In this document: in pieces, positions 18,090-27,333 of the stretch
How positions within the stretch are numbered: the stretch's first letter is position 1
How the letters are laid out: each line of letters starts with the position of its first letter
DNA from: Chitinophagales bacterium
GTDB lineage: Bacteria; Bacteroidota; Bacteroidia; Chitinophagales; LD1
Length of the DNA: 64,000 nucleotides
Direction: 5' to 3'
Assembly: GCA_016787045.1 (NCBI GenBank)
Contig: JAEUVA010000037.1
Location: 1-64,000 of the forward strand
Notes under the pieces: generated by a model
What the model was told of the DNA's origin: nothing
What the model saw: only the letters and a program-made list of their open reading frames with translations
Databases searched by the model: none
Position numbers and translations under genes: made by a program

Positions 18090-21000
18090 ATGACCAAAAG
18101 ATTTTTACTCGCTGCATTTATCCTCTGGCAAGTCACCGCATGGGCCACCATACACACAGTTACGGTAAGCAGTTTTCAGTTTAGCCCCTCTTCATTAACC
18201 ATAGCACCCGGTGATACAGTAGTTTGGAACTGTATAAATGGTTGCCATATTGTAAATGGCTCTACGGCTACTTTCCCGGCTAACCCCTCCACTTTCAGTA
18301 GTGGCTCCGTAGCGTGCGCTCCATGGACGTACTCATTTAAATTTACAAATGCCGGTACATACAATTATCAATGCGACCCACATGCCGGGCAAATGAACGG
18401 TACTATTACAGTAGCACTACCGGTTGTTATTCCTAATGTTTGGATTAACGAAATACACTACGATAACAACGGCACCGATACCTTAGAGGGATATGAAATT
18501 GCCGGTCCGGCAGGCACCAATCTAGCTTGCTACCGAGTACACCGCTACTCTGCAGCCGGTGGAAATGCGTTTTATGCCATAGATACCTTGTCTGGCACTA
18601 TTGCCAATCAGGCATGTGGCTTTGGTACAGTGTGGTTTTTGAAAGCTCCATTGCAAAACGCCATTGAGGGATTAGTGCTGGCCTACGAGCCACAAGTAAC
18701 CGGATGCGGAGTAAATAATGCTGATACAATTTTACAACTGCTCTCTTATGAAGGCACATTTACCGCCAGCAACGGGCGGGCTGCCGGGCAAAGTTTTACC
18801 AATATTGGTGTATCTGAATCAACAGCAACACCTATTGGCCATTCCCTGCAACTAGGTGGCGTAGGCACTGCCTACAACCAGTTTACCTGGCAAACAGCGC
18901 AGGCCAATACTTACAATGCGGTAAACACGAATCAGTTTTTTTGCGGTGCGCCACAAGCCAGCTATAGTTTTTCTACGGCAACCAAAACTGTAACCGAAGG
19001 CGATGGAACCGTAATAGCTACTTACGTAAAAGCAGCTAACGTAGCGCTAAGTACACAAACTGTACAAGTAGCCATTAAGAGCGGTACAGGTAACGCTGCA
19101 GACATCAACAACTATACTACACAAACATTTTCGTTTACACCGGGTGGGGTAGATTCATTGCCACTCAATATTACCCTTACCGATGATGCAGTGGCAGAAG
19201 GAACAGAAAATATTGTATTTGTGCTTCGCAACCCTAGTGCCAATGGAGCTATTGCTACTGACAGTTTATTCACGCTTACTATTACAGACAATGACGTTAC
19301 TCCACCATCGGTAGCGTTTGCTGCCGCTACCTCATCTGCCAACGAAAATGCCGGCTCTGTTACCATACCCATTACCATAACAAACCCAAATAATAACGCC
19401 ACATCAGTAACGGTATCTGTAATGAGCGGTACGGCAACGCAAGGCACTGACTACTCGTTTTCACCAAGCACTATCACATTTCCGGCAAATTCTACCACCA
19501 CACAAAACGTTACAGTAACTATCACCGATGATTTAATTTCCGAAGGCAACGAAACAATTGTGTTCATGCTCTCCAATCCTACTAACAATGCCACCATTGC
19601 AGGAAGCGGACATCACACATTAACCATTGTAGATAACGATGGCTTACAGGTTTCACTTTTCCCTACCACTCAAACACAATTTGAAAACATAGGTCAGGTG
19701 AATGTGGCCGTACTACTTAATAACCCAAGCTCAAACACCACTACCGTGCAACTAAAACTAAATGCTGCCGGTAGCACCGCTACAAAAAATATTGACTTTC
19801 TTTTTAATGACACCACCGTAACTTTTGCGCCCAATACATCTGGAGGCATCGTTATCCCTATACAAGTAATTGATGATAATGTGTATGAGTTTTCGGAAAC
19901 CATTGAATTGCGGTTGAGCAACGCTACCAATGGTGCAGTAATTACCGACTCGGTATTTTTGCTTACCATACTCAACAACGACCAGCTACCCACAGGCAAC
20001 TGTTCTAACTTGTTTTTTAGTGAGTATGTAGAAGGCAGCGCCAATAACAAAGCACTGGAAATATTTAACCCCACCAACAACATTGTGGACTTAAGCAACT
20101 ACCGCTTGTTCAAATCTATGAACGGTGGCAGCAGCAGTGCAGTGATGGGTTTAAGCGGAAACATTGCTGCTAAAGGCACTTTTGTATTAGTGTTTAATCA
20201 AGCTGATTCTCTTTTAAAATTAAAAGCAGACACTGTTACACCCTTTTTAAATTTTAATGGCAATGATGCACTGGCGCTTCTGAACCTCAACGATACGATT
20301 GACATTATAGGCCAAATTGGCATAGATCCGGGTGCCAATTGGCCGGTAGCCGGTGGCTCTACATTAGACCATACGCTCATTAGAGACCAGTATATTTTTT
20401 CGGGCGAAAAGAACTGGGCAAACGCTGCCGCACAATGGCAAGCGTATGGAATAGATGTGTTTGATTCGCTACGCAATCATACAATGGCGGTATGTGGTTC
20501 ATCTCCTCCGGTACCAAGCACAGTAATCAGCTTTGTTAATGTAACACAAACAGTAGCCGAAAAAGACACTACCGTTTTTGTAATCGTAAAATCGGTAAAT
20601 CCATCGGGGCAAACCACCAACTTTACGGTGGCTTTAGATAATGCACTTTCTACTGCAACACCCGGCAATAATTCTAACGACTTTCAATTTACAAATCAAA
20701 ATCTAACAGCCCCTCCCGGTACCAAGTTTGACACTATACCTTTTCTTGTTTTCAACGATAATTTTATAGAGCAAACAGAAACAGCAGTTATCCGGTTTAT
20801 TAACGTAGGTGCAAATGTAGTGGTAGATGCAGACTCTGTGCATACTACTTTTATTACAGACAATGATGCGCTGGGCGTATCGTTTTTGGGTGCACTGCTC
20901 AGCTATCCAGAAGATGCAGGCACGGTACCTGTAAAAGTGGTACGCTCTACCCCCACCAATGATACCATTGTAGTGAGCATTACAAAAACTACCGGCAGTG

Positions 21001-21470
21001 CTACTAACAATGCAGATTATTTTTTCAACGATACCACCATCACCTTTTATCCTAATAGCAACGATACTTTAGATGTTTGGGTAACCATTGTGGACGATAC
21101 CATTATAGAACCCAACGAACAACTCAACCTGAACTTAACGGTACTCTCCGGCAATGCCATTACCAACGGCCCTACGGGCTTTACCGTAATGATTATTGAC
21201 AACGATTTACCTATTGGGTTATGGAATACCACCACCGCCTTAAACTGGGCTATCTATCCCAACCCCTGCGAACAGTATTTAATAGTTTCATCACCAACAG
21301 AAATTGAACAAGTGTATGTTACCGATGTAACCGGGCAAACCCTTTTACATCAAGGCAACTCCAACGATAAAGTACTGTTAGATGTGCAATCGCTTGCTAC
21401 CGGAGTTTACTTTGTAAGCATTAAAACTAAACTTGGTATTTATACCCGTAGATTTGTAAAATCTGAATAA
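18090..21470 (+). CDS. T9SS-secreted cupredoxin, Calx-beta and lamin-tail multidomain protein (1126 aa)
   Basis: A signal peptide (residues 1-19) leads into a plastocyanin-like cupredoxin domain at about residues 20-109. All four type I copper ligands can be proposed: His53 in GCHIVNG and Cys95, His98 and Met102 in YQCDPHAGQM. A lamin-tail-like region (WINEIHYDNNGTDTLEGYEI) follows, then three Calx-beta repeats, each ending in TDND, VDND or LNND, then a second lamin-tail domain at about 635-780 (FFSEYVEGSANNKALEIFNP), then two more Calx-beta repeats. The C-terminus (WAIYPNPCEQYLIV ... GVYFVSIKTK) is a type A T9SS sorting domain, so the protein should be exported across the outer membrane and anchored or released. 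A hairpin terminator follows at 21488. Function unknown; copper binding at the surface is inferred. Confidence 0.9.
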   Translation: MTKRFLLAAFILWQVTAWATIHTVTVSSFQFSPSSLTIAPGDTVVWNCINGCHIVNGSTATFPANPSTFSSGSVACAPWTYSFKFTNAGTYNYQCDPHAGQMNGTITVALPVVIPNVWINEIHYDNNGTDTLEGYEIAGPAGTNLACYRVHRYSAAGGNAFYAIDTLSGTIANQACGFGTVWFLKAPLQNAIEGLVLAYEPQVTGCGVNNADTILQLLSYEGTFTASNGRAAGQSFTNIGVSESTATPIGHSLQLGGVGTAYNQFTWQTAQANTYNAVNTNQFFCGAPQASYSFSTATKTVTEGDGTVIATYVKAANVALSTQTVQVAIKSGTGNAADINNYTTQTFSFTPGGVDSLPLNITLTDDAVAEGTENIVFVLRNPSANGAIATDSLFTLTITDNDVTPPSVAFAAATSSANENAGSVTIPITITNPNNNATSVTVSVMSGTATQGTDYSFSPSTITFPANSTTTQNVTVTITDDLISEGNETIVFMLSNPTNNATIAGSGHHTLTIVDNDGLQVSLFPTTQTQFENIGQVNVAVLLNNPSSNTTTVQLKLNAAGSTATKNIDFLFNDTTVTFAPNTSGGIVIPIQVIDDNVYEFSETIELRLSNATNGAVITDSVFLLTILNNDQLPTGNCSNLFFSEYVEGSANNKALEIFNPTNNIVDLSNYRLFKSMNGGSSSAVMGLSGNIAAKGTFVLVFNQADSLLKLKADTVTPFLNFNGNDALALLNLNDTIDIIGQIGIDPGANWPVAGGSTLDHTLIRDQYIFSGEKNWANAAAQWQAYGIDVFDSLRNHTMAVCGSSPPVPSTVISFVNVTQTVAEKDTTVFVIVKSVNPSGQTTNFTVALDNALSTATPGNNSNDFQFTNQNLTAPPGTKFDTIPFLVFNDNFIEQTETAVIRFINVGANVVVDADSVHTTFITDNDALGVSFLGALLSYPEDAGTVPVKVVRSTPTNDTIVVSITKTTGSATNNADYFFNDTTITFYPNSNDTLDVWVTIVDDTIIEPNEQLNLNLTVLSGNAITNGPTGFTVMIIDNDLPIGLWNTTTALNWAIYPNPCEQYLIVSSPTEIEQVYVTDVTGQTLLHQGNSNDKVLLDVQSLATGVYFVSIKTKLGIYTRRFVKSE

Positions 21471-21487
21471 TACTGATTGACTGCAAC

Positions 21488-21520
21488 AAAAAGTCCGGCA
21501 ACACAAAACCGGACTTTTTT
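21488..21520 (+). terminator. Rho-independent terminator
   Basis: Stem of 11 bp (AAAAAGTCCGG / CCGGACTTTTT) with a 10-nt loop and a T run, 17 bp after the stop of the cupredoxin protein gene. The A run on the 5' side lets it also work on the opposite strand. Confidence 0.92.
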
Positions 21521-21643
21521 GTTCGCTATAGGTTTAAAGTGCCGATTGGTAAAAAAAATGAAATTGTAGTAGTGCAATACATTTACTAAACCAATCGTTA
21601 AATTGGTACACCGTTTGAACATACTTACACAAACTCTATCTAT

Positions 21644-22249
21644 ATGAACCGGGCAATACTTCTTTCTATAATAATTTCAGCAAGCACAGTTGCTGTAGCA
21701 CAAGGAAAGATAAAGATGAAACAGAATACCTCTGCAACAGATACGGTTAAGTATCTCAGCAATACAGATGCCACAGATACTTTACCTACTGTTGATTTGA
21801 ACACTGTTCAAATTGTGTCTTTCAAAACACAAGAAGAGTGGGATATGTACTACAAGTACAAAAGCCGCATTATCAAAGTAATGCCGTATGTAAAAATTGC
21901 CAAGCAATTGTATAATGAACTGAGTGCAGAAAAAGATAACAGCAAAAAGCGCGAATACAGAAAGTACCGCAAGGATGTAGAAAAGGAAATGCGCGCAAAG
22001 TTTGAGAACGAGCTAAAAAACCTAAACAAAGGGCAGGGCGAAATGCTCTTTAAACTTATCAACCGCGAAACAGGTGACAACTGCTACTACATCATCAAAG
22101 AAATTAAAGGTGGTTTTAATGCCTGGGCTATGCAAGTGTTAGCCAAAAAATGGGGCTACGATCTAAAAGAAAAATACAATTTCAAAAATGAAAAGATGAT
22201 TGAACTGATAATCCAAGAACTAGGACCGGCATACAACGTAAAAGGGTAG
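21644..22249 (+). CDS. DUF4294 domain-containing secreted protein
   Basis: A 201-residue protein with an N-terminal signal peptide (residues 1-19, ending AVAQ). After a Thr/Asp-rich linker comes LPTVDLNTVQIVSF, the usual entry to DUF4294, then an alpha-helical, strongly charged domain with YYKYKSRIIKVMPYVKIAKQLYNEL, LNKGQGEMLFKLINRETGDNCYYIIKEIKGGFNAW, and a C-terminal KKWGYDLKEKYN segment. The family is confined to Bacteroidota and has no established function; periplasmic location is inferred from the signal. It ends six bases from the stop of the convergent phosphatase gene. Confidence 0.88.
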   Translation: MNRAILLSIIISASTVAVAQGKIKMKQNTSATDTVKYLSNTDATDTLPTVDLNTVQIVSFKTQEEWDMYYKYKSRIIKVMPYVKIAKQLYNELSAEKDNSKKREYRKYRKDVEKEMRAKFENELKNLNKGQGEMLFKLINRETGDNCYYIIKEIKGGFNAWAMQVLAKKWGYDLKEKYNFKNEKMIELIIQELGPAYNVKG

Positions 22250-22254
22250 TTAGT

Positions 22255-23889
22255 TTAATGATTATTGATATTCTTCATCAGTTCTGTAATCGGTTTTCCT
22301 ACACAGCCGTTGGGTTCTTGTATGTGCAACATACCGGCCAATGTGGGGGCAATGTCTGTCATGTTGATAGCTGAATAGTCTGTACCGGGTTTCACTTTCC
22401 AGCCCATCCAAATTAATGGTATGTGTGTATCGTACGGATAAATGGTGCCATGTGTGGTGCCTTTGGGCATATCTTCAAACCAATTGGGATTAAACATTAC
22501 ATACATATTTCCGGCACGGCCGGCAAAAACACTGTTACTTATTTTCTCTTTCAAGCTGTGCTCAATATTCTCATTGCTTAGGTTAGATAAGTCATACACA
22601 TTGGCTACGCCTTTATACTGCAAAGTCCAGTGCTTTACTAATGATTTGATGCTCTGCTCATTGAGCTTTTTTTCGGTAATAAGTTTATTATTAAAATAAA
22701 GATGCATGTTTTCATACGCTACTATAAGTGTATCTACTCCGTATGTTGCTTTTAAAGAGTCGTTTAACTGCTTAACTAATGTTGCTGAGTTAAACACGCC
22801 ACCTTCCATTTTTTTCTTTTTCAAGTAATCAGGAATGTGAGCTACACCGTGGTCGGCAGTCAGAAAAAAAAGATAATTGCCAGCGCCAACTGTTTTGTCT
22901 AAGAACGCAAAAAAATCGCTGAGGTCTTGGTCTAAACGCATATAGCAATCTTGCACCTCCACACTATTCGGTCCAAAACTATGCCCCACGTAATCTGTAG
23001 AAGATAAACTCACTGCCAAAAAATCGGTTTGATTTCCTTGCCCCAATTGTTCATTCAAAATGGCACCCTCTGCAAATTTTAAGGTAAAAGAATTACCATA
23101 AGGGGTGGCTAACAAAACTTTGTACTGGGGGCTAAGTTGTGATGTTTTGTGCTCAAACACGGGGCTTGCCTCTCCGGGCAAGGCACTTTCGTAGGGCACA
23201 TCATCTTCATCGCTTTCGTAGTACTCTATAATTGGCTTTAGCGTATTCCAATTTTGTTGCATGTATTTTTCGGGGAGCTTAAAATCATTAAACTGGTTAA
23301 CCCAAACCGGCAAATCGCTAATGCCGTAGTAAGAAGATGTAATCCATTTGCCTACAGTAGGATCATAAAAATAGGCAGCATTGCCGGCATGTCCTGCAGG
23401 TAAAATTGAGCTCCTGTCTTTCAGCGCAATACCAATACATTTTGATTTAAAGTTGGTGGCCAACCGCAGCTCATCGGTAATTGTACTAGCCACCATTCGT
23501 TTGGGCGACATTTGCCCTGCTTTGCTGGTACTTCCAACTGTTTTGTAGCTGCTATCTTCCGTGCAGTACACATAGCGCGCATCTTTGTAATCGTACCAAT
23601 TGTTACCGGCTATGCCGTGCACAGAAGGCACAGAACCCGTATAAACACAAGTATGGCCGCATGCTGTGTAAGAGGGAGAATAGTTAATGTGTGTGTTTTG
23701 GCAGTTATATCCTTCTCTGAGCAACCGGTTGAATCCGGTTGCCGAATACTTATCGGCATATCGGTATAAAAAATCCCACCGCATTTGATCTACCACTAAA
23801 CCAACTACTAGCTTAGGGCGTGGCGGAGTATTTTGAGCTACAGCTTCAAAATGTATTATCCCAATTACAAAAAGCATCCAAATGCGCAT
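22255..23889 (-). CDS. PafA-like alkaline phosphatase family protein
   Basis: A periplasmic metallo-phosphatase/phosphodiesterase of the alkaline phosphatase superfamily. Start set at ATG 23889, which gives a signal peptide (MRIWMLFVIGIIHFEAVAQ); the longer reading frame up to 24027 would bury this signal behind 46 residues. Metal and catalytic residues are visible: Asp34 (VVDQMRW), the probable nucleophile Thr75 in SYTACGHT, Asn in GIAGNNWYD, Asp and His in SSTDYVGHSFGP, and Asp-His in TADHGVAH. The 544-residue length matches PafA of Elizabethkingia. Substrate (phosphomonoester versus diester) cannot be told. It is divergent from the T9SS cargo gene at 23996, sharing a 106-bp intergenic region. 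Confidence 0.92.
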   Translation of the reverse strand: MRIWMLFVIGIIHFEAVAQNTPPRPKLVVGLVVDQMRWDFLYRYADKYSATGFNRLLREGYNCQNTHINYSPSYTACGHTCVYTGSVPSVHGIAGNNWYDYKDARYVYCTEDSSYKTVGSTSKAGQMSPKRMVASTITDELRLATNFKSKCIGIALKDRSSILPAGHAGNAAYFYDPTVGKWITSSYYGISDLPVWVNQFNDFKLPEKYMQQNWNTLKPIIEYYESDEDDVPYESALPGEASPVFEHKTSQLSPQYKVLLATPYGNSFTLKFAEGAILNEQLGQGNQTDFLAVSLSSTDYVGHSFGPNSVEVQDCYMRLDQDLSDFFAFLDKTVGAGNYLFFLTADHGVAHIPDYLKKKKMEGGVFNSATLVKQLNDSLKATYGVDTLIVAYENMHLYFNNKLITEKKLNEQSIKSLVKHWTLQYKGVANVYDLSNLSNENIEHSLKEKISNSVFAGRAGNMYVMFNPNWFEDMPKGTTHGTIYPYDTHIPLIWMGWKVKPGTDYSAINMTDIAPTLAGMLHIQEPNGCVGKPITELMKNINNH

Positions 23890-23995
23890 AACAATTTTTT
23901 GGGCGAATCTAAAATCATTCTCATCTATACGCAGTGTGGGTATTGTAAACCACAAACTTTGCGATACTTTAGCTGACCTAAAACAAAAACTCAAC

Positions 23996-24895
23996 ATGAA
24001 AAAGACATTTACCTTAATTGCCATCATGGCACTTTTCTTTAGCGTTCGTGCTCAGCAACTTCAAAACGGTGGCTTTGAAAACTGGACGGGCAACAATCCG
24101 GATAACTGGTACAACATTGATGCGCTTACCGGTCAATTCGGCCTAACCACAGACCTGGTGCAACAAGTAACTACAAACGTACCCATTGGTACTTACTGCA
24201 TAAAACTTTTGAATGACTCTGTCATCATCCCAGGGCAAGGGGCCACTGTATTGCCGGGTATACTTTCTGCCGGTCCACTTTCGTTATCGCAAACAGAAGG
24301 CATTGTTTGGGGCAAATTGCCGTATGCTTTTCGCCCGGATTCACTGAGCTTTTTGTTTAAGTACGTTCCTACTAATGCCGACACTTGTGCATTCTCTTAC
24401 TCATTGACAAAAAGCGGAGTTAAAGTAGCCGGACAAGATGCCGGATATTTTCTGCTGCTACCTTCAACAGCCAACTTTGTGCGCATTACCATTCCTTGGG
24501 GTTATGTAAGTGCAGATGTACCTGATTCAATGAGTTTGGTGTTTATTTCCAGTTTATCTGATAACAGCCAAAAAGGAAGCACTCTTTGGTTAGAAGATGT
24601 GAAGGTTATTGGTGGTGGTGGTAGTGTGGGTATAGAAGATTTACAGATTGCTTCTGCAGTAAAAGTATATCCTAACCCTACCAGCGATGTAGTAAAAGTG
24701 AGCGTACCTGAAAAATTTGTGGGTTATACTCTACAAATTGTAGATGTACAAGGCCGTATAGTTGCAGTTCAATCAATCAACGAAGTGCTAACGTCTGTGG
24801 CATTAACCGAATTGGCAAACGGACAGTATTTTGTACGAATCCTAAGCACGGATAATGGAGTAATTCGCCAAGACCAGATTACCGTTATCAAGTAA
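23996..24895 (+). CDS. T9SS type A cargo protein, carbohydrate-binding-like fold (299 aa)
   Basis: Starts at ATG 23996 with a signal peptide (MKKTFTLIAIMALFFSVRAQ). The N-terminal two thirds begins QNGGFENWTGNNPDNWYNID, a common opening of beta-jelly-roll modules in secreted Bacteroidota proteins, and contains a SLSFLFKYVPTNADT segment. The C-terminal about 75 residues (VKVYPNPTSDVVKVSV ... NGQYFVRILS) are a type A T9SS sorting domain. An in-frame ATG at 23882 is rejected because it would hide the signal peptide and overlap the start of the divergent phosphatase gene. Ligand unknown. A terminator follows at 24919. Confidence 0.9.
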   Translation: MKKTFTLIAIMALFFSVRAQQLQNGGFENWTGNNPDNWYNIDALTGQFGLTTDLVQQVTTNVPIGTYCIKLLNDSVIIPGQGATVLPGILSAGPLSLSQTEGIVWGKLPYAFRPDSLSFLFKYVPTNADTCAFSYSLTKSGVKVAGQDAGYFLLLPSTANFVRITIPWGYVSADVPDSMSLVFISSLSDNSQKGSTLWLEDVKVIGGGGSVGIEDLQIASAVKVYPNPTSDVVKVSVPEKFVGYTLQIVDVQGRIVAVQSINEVLTSVALTELANGQYFVRILSTDNGVIRQDQITVIK

Positions 24896-24918
24896 TCAGT
24901 TAGTGAAGCAAATTGTTT

Positions 24919-24944
24919 TAAGCCACCCTCGGGTGGCTTTTTTT
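24919..24944 (+). terminator. Rho-independent terminator
   Basis: Stem AGCCACC / GGTGGCT with loop CTCG and a run of eight Ts, 25 bp after the T9SS cargo gene. It abuts the promoter of the next gene, only 11 bp upstream of its TATATTTG box. Confidence 0.9.
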
Positions 24945-24955
24945 ATGGGTGACAC

Positions 24956-24963
24956 TATATTTG
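24956..24963 (+). promoter_or_regulatory. Promoter -7 box of the GSCFA gene
   Basis: Exact TATATTTG box, separated from the ATG at 24968 by only AGCT. With the box-to-start spacing inferred at the SRP RNA gene (5 nt), transcription would begin on the A of the ATG. No good -33 TTTG was found at 18-19 nt; that position is occupied by the T run of the preceding terminator. Confidence 0.55.
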
Positions 24964-24967
24964 AGCT

Positions 24968-25945
24968 ATGCAAAGTTTCAGAACCATAGTACACCCTGCT
25001 TCTCCATCATACTCCATTAATCATAGTAACCAACTTTTGAGTATTGGCTCCTGTTTTTCCGAAAATATTGGAAAGAAATTTGAGCATGCTAAATTCAACA
25101 TCAGCATCAATCCGTTTGGACAGCAGTATAACCCTTACTCAATTGCGCAAAGCATTGAGCGGTTAATCAGCAATCAACCTTATACAGAAAATGAGCTAAC
25201 CTTTCACAACGAATTGTATCATTCTTATGATCACCACAGTTCATTTTCAGCACCAACAGTGCAAGATACTTTGCAAAAGATAAATGAAAGATTGCTCACA
25301 GATAGCCAAACCATAAAAACTACTGATTACCTGTTTCTCACTTTTGGCACGGCTTATTGTTTCTCTCTAAAAGAAAGTGGGAGAATAGTATCTAACTGCC
25401 ATAAAATGCCGGGCACAACTTTTAATCGGCAATTACTTGAGCCAACCGAAATTTTTGATTGCTCCAGTAATGCACTGCAAAAACTGTTTGCATTAAACAA
25501 TCGGTTAAAAGTAATTCTCACAGTGAGTCCGGTGCGCTATTTTGCATTTGGCGAGTTTGAAAACTCGGTAGGCAAATCGCATCTGTTTACGGCCATTCAC
25601 AAACTACTGAGCAGTTTTAGCAACTTGCATTACTTCCCTGCTTATGAGTTGTTAATAGATGACTTACGCGATTACCGTTTTTATGCCGAAGACATGGTGC
25701 ACCCTAACCAGTTAGCCACAACCTATGTATGGAGTAAGTTAATTGACACCTATTTTTCGCCAGATACTAAGGCGTTGCTGAAAGAAATTGAGGAAATAAC
25801 GGCTGCCGCAAATCATAGGCCGCGCAATGCTCAAAGCGATGCACACAAAAAATTCGCCCAAAAGTATTTGCAAAAAATACAAACGATAGAGAATAAACAC
25901 AACCTCCGCTTTGAAGCGGAAAGAACCCTGCTCACAGCAAATTAG
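24968..25945 (+). CDS. GSCFA domain-containing protein
   Basis: A 325-residue cytoplasmic protein of the GSCFA family, named after the motif seen here as SIGSCFSENIG (residues 25-35), which resembles the nucleophile block of SGNH-type esterases. Other family blocks are FNISINPFGQQYNP, DYLFLTFGTAYCF, LTVSPVRYFAFG and the C-terminal DMVHPNQLATTYVW, where the His may be catalytic. Enzymatic activity has not been defined for the family to my knowledge; an acyl-ester or polysaccharide-linked role is speculative. Its stop overlaps the stop of the convergent barrel gene by 4 bp. Probably leaderless (see promoter entry). Confidence 0.92.
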   Translation: MQSFRTIVHPASPSYSINHSNQLLSIGSCFSENIGKKFEHAKFNISINPFGQQYNPYSIAQSIERLISNQPYTENELTFHNELYHSYDHHSSFSAPTVQDTLQKINERLLTDSQTIKTTDYLFLTFGTAYCFSLKESGRIVSNCHKMPGTTFNRQLLEPTEIFDCSSNALQKLFALNNRLKVILTVSPVRYFAFGEFENSVGKSHLFTAIHKLLSSFSNLHYFPAYELLIDDLRDYRFYAEDMVHPNQLATTYVWSKLIDTYFSPDTKALLKEIEEITAAANHRPRNAQSDAHKKFAQKYLQKIQTIENKHNLRFEAERTLLTAN

Positions 25946-27270
25946 AAACTGCTGGCCAAACGCAGGTAAAGTGCCCCCCCGGGCATTAATGGAGGAGCAA
26001 TGAACCCCAATAGATTACTACTGCCTATTGTAAAATCAAAGTATTTCCATCTTTTACTAAACTCAGCCCCAACATTACACAATGCATAGGTTCCGGCACC
26101 TACACTACCCGAAACTACCATATCGGGTTTAATGAAATAGTTGGCCTTTGCAAAGGCATAAAAATAATTGGGGATAAACTTATAGTGCAGCCCTGCGTTA
26201 ATCACTAACTTTTGATTCAACAAACTTTTTGAAAAAACAAGTTGCGCGTTAAAAGGGGTAATAGTACTGTATTTGTTGTTGCTCTTACCCGGTAGGTTAG
26301 AGCGTATGGTACTGTCTAAGTTAAGGGTATCAAAAGTTTGAGCCGAAAACTTGAGCAAGTCCGGTATTACGATTCCCTGAAATCTAACTTCTTTAGCAGC
26401 AGAATAATTAACAGGTGCTTTACGAAATGTAAAATACCCCACATCGCTTATATCTAATGCCACGCGCCAGTTGCCATTTTGTTTTACTGCCAAATGAAAA
26501 TCAGCCGATGCACCAGCTCCGTTCAGTTGATAAAAACCTACTGCGCCTTCGCGACCGGTATTGAAAGTTAAATCATATTTTATGTCTAAGTATTCGCCAT
26601 CGGGGGCTGTATATAAACTGGCTTGCTTAGTATAAATCTGCTGATGATTGGCGCATTGAATAAAGGCACCACTCACCCCAAACTCCATGTTGTATTTAGT
26701 ATAAGCCATTTCTTTAAATATACCTACAGAGTATTGATTGTATATAAAATTTTGCACATTGATATTGCTAAGGTCTATAGTTTTATCTTCAAACTGGGCA
26801 TTGCCATAAAACACCAACTCATACGCCTGTTTGCCGGCACTCAAATTTCTAAACTGACGATGGTGATAACCAACTACCAGTTGCCCATCAAATTTTTTGA
26901 GGTACCTGCGGTAGGTAAGACCGGTTTTCATTTGGTCTTCAAAGCGGAGTTGCTTTTTTAAGCGGTTGTGCGTGCGGTCAATAATCTGTTGTTTGATAGG
27001 TGCACCAAACAAAATGCCTGCTACAAATTGAAAAGGCGCTGCGTTTGAATTAGCCGCGTAATCAAAATCTAAGTTCAGACGGTTGTTAGTACCCGGAGTG
27101 AGTTGTTCATTAAATACGCTATTTAATGAGCCGGACGAAAAATTAAAAAGGTAAGGGTTTGAAACTGTAACAAGTGGTGCTATCTGGGTAGAATCTTGCG
27201 CGTACATTACCGAAAATGTAGCCCAAAGCACAACAACAGTTGCAGCCAGTTTACTATACATGGTGTTCAT
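25942..27270 (-). CDS. Outer-membrane beta-barrel protein (DUF5723-like)
   Basis: A 442-residue protein with an N-terminal signal peptide (cleavage after SVMYAQ) and a long series of alternating beta-strands ending in aromatic Phe (YLRLASSF), as for outer-membrane barrels. The stretch NGNWRVALDISDVGYFTFRKAPVNYS is reminiscent of DUF5723 proteins. I do not see the N-terminal signature of PorP/SprF, so that name is not used. It is the second gene after the giant PKD-repeat T9SS protein (63-bp gap, same strand); in gliding bacteria adhesins such as SprB are paired with a barrel partner (SprF), so a partner role is a reasonable inference. ATG 27270 or the Met three codons later may be the start. 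Confidence 0.75.
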   Translation of the reverse strand: MNTMYSKLAATVVVLWATFSVMYAQDSTQIAPLVTVSNPYLFNFSSGSLNSVFNEQLTPGTNNRLNLDFDYAANSNAAPFQFVAGILFGAPIKQQIIDRTHNRLKKQLRFEDQMKTGLTYRRYLKKFDGQLVVGYHHRQFRNLSAGKQAYELVFYGNAQFEDKTIDLSNINVQNFIYNQYSVGIFKEMAYTKYNMEFGVSGAFIQCANHQQIYTKQASLYTAPDGEYLDIKYDLTFNTGREGAVGFYQLNGAGASADFHLAVKQNGNWRVALDISDVGYFTFRKAPVNYSAAKEVRFQGIVIPDLLKFSAQTFDTLNLDSTIRSNLPGKSNNKYSTITPFNAQLVFSKSLLNQKLVINAGLHYKFIPNYFYAFAKANYFIKPDMVVSGSVGAGTYALCNVGAEFSKRWKYFDFTIGSSNLLGFIAPPLMPGGALYLRLASSF

Positions 27271-27333
27271 CGGGTGGCGAATGTAAAGGAAATGCTGAAA
27301 CTTACTTTACTCTATGTGGATAGCGCATTTGGG

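Noticed and set aside
23882..24027. Longer versions of the phosphatase (from 24027) and the T9SS cargo protein (from 23882) that would overlap head to head
   Set aside because: Both extensions place clear signal peptides tens of residues inside the protein; the shorter starts at 23889 and 23996 leave a normal divergent intergenic region.
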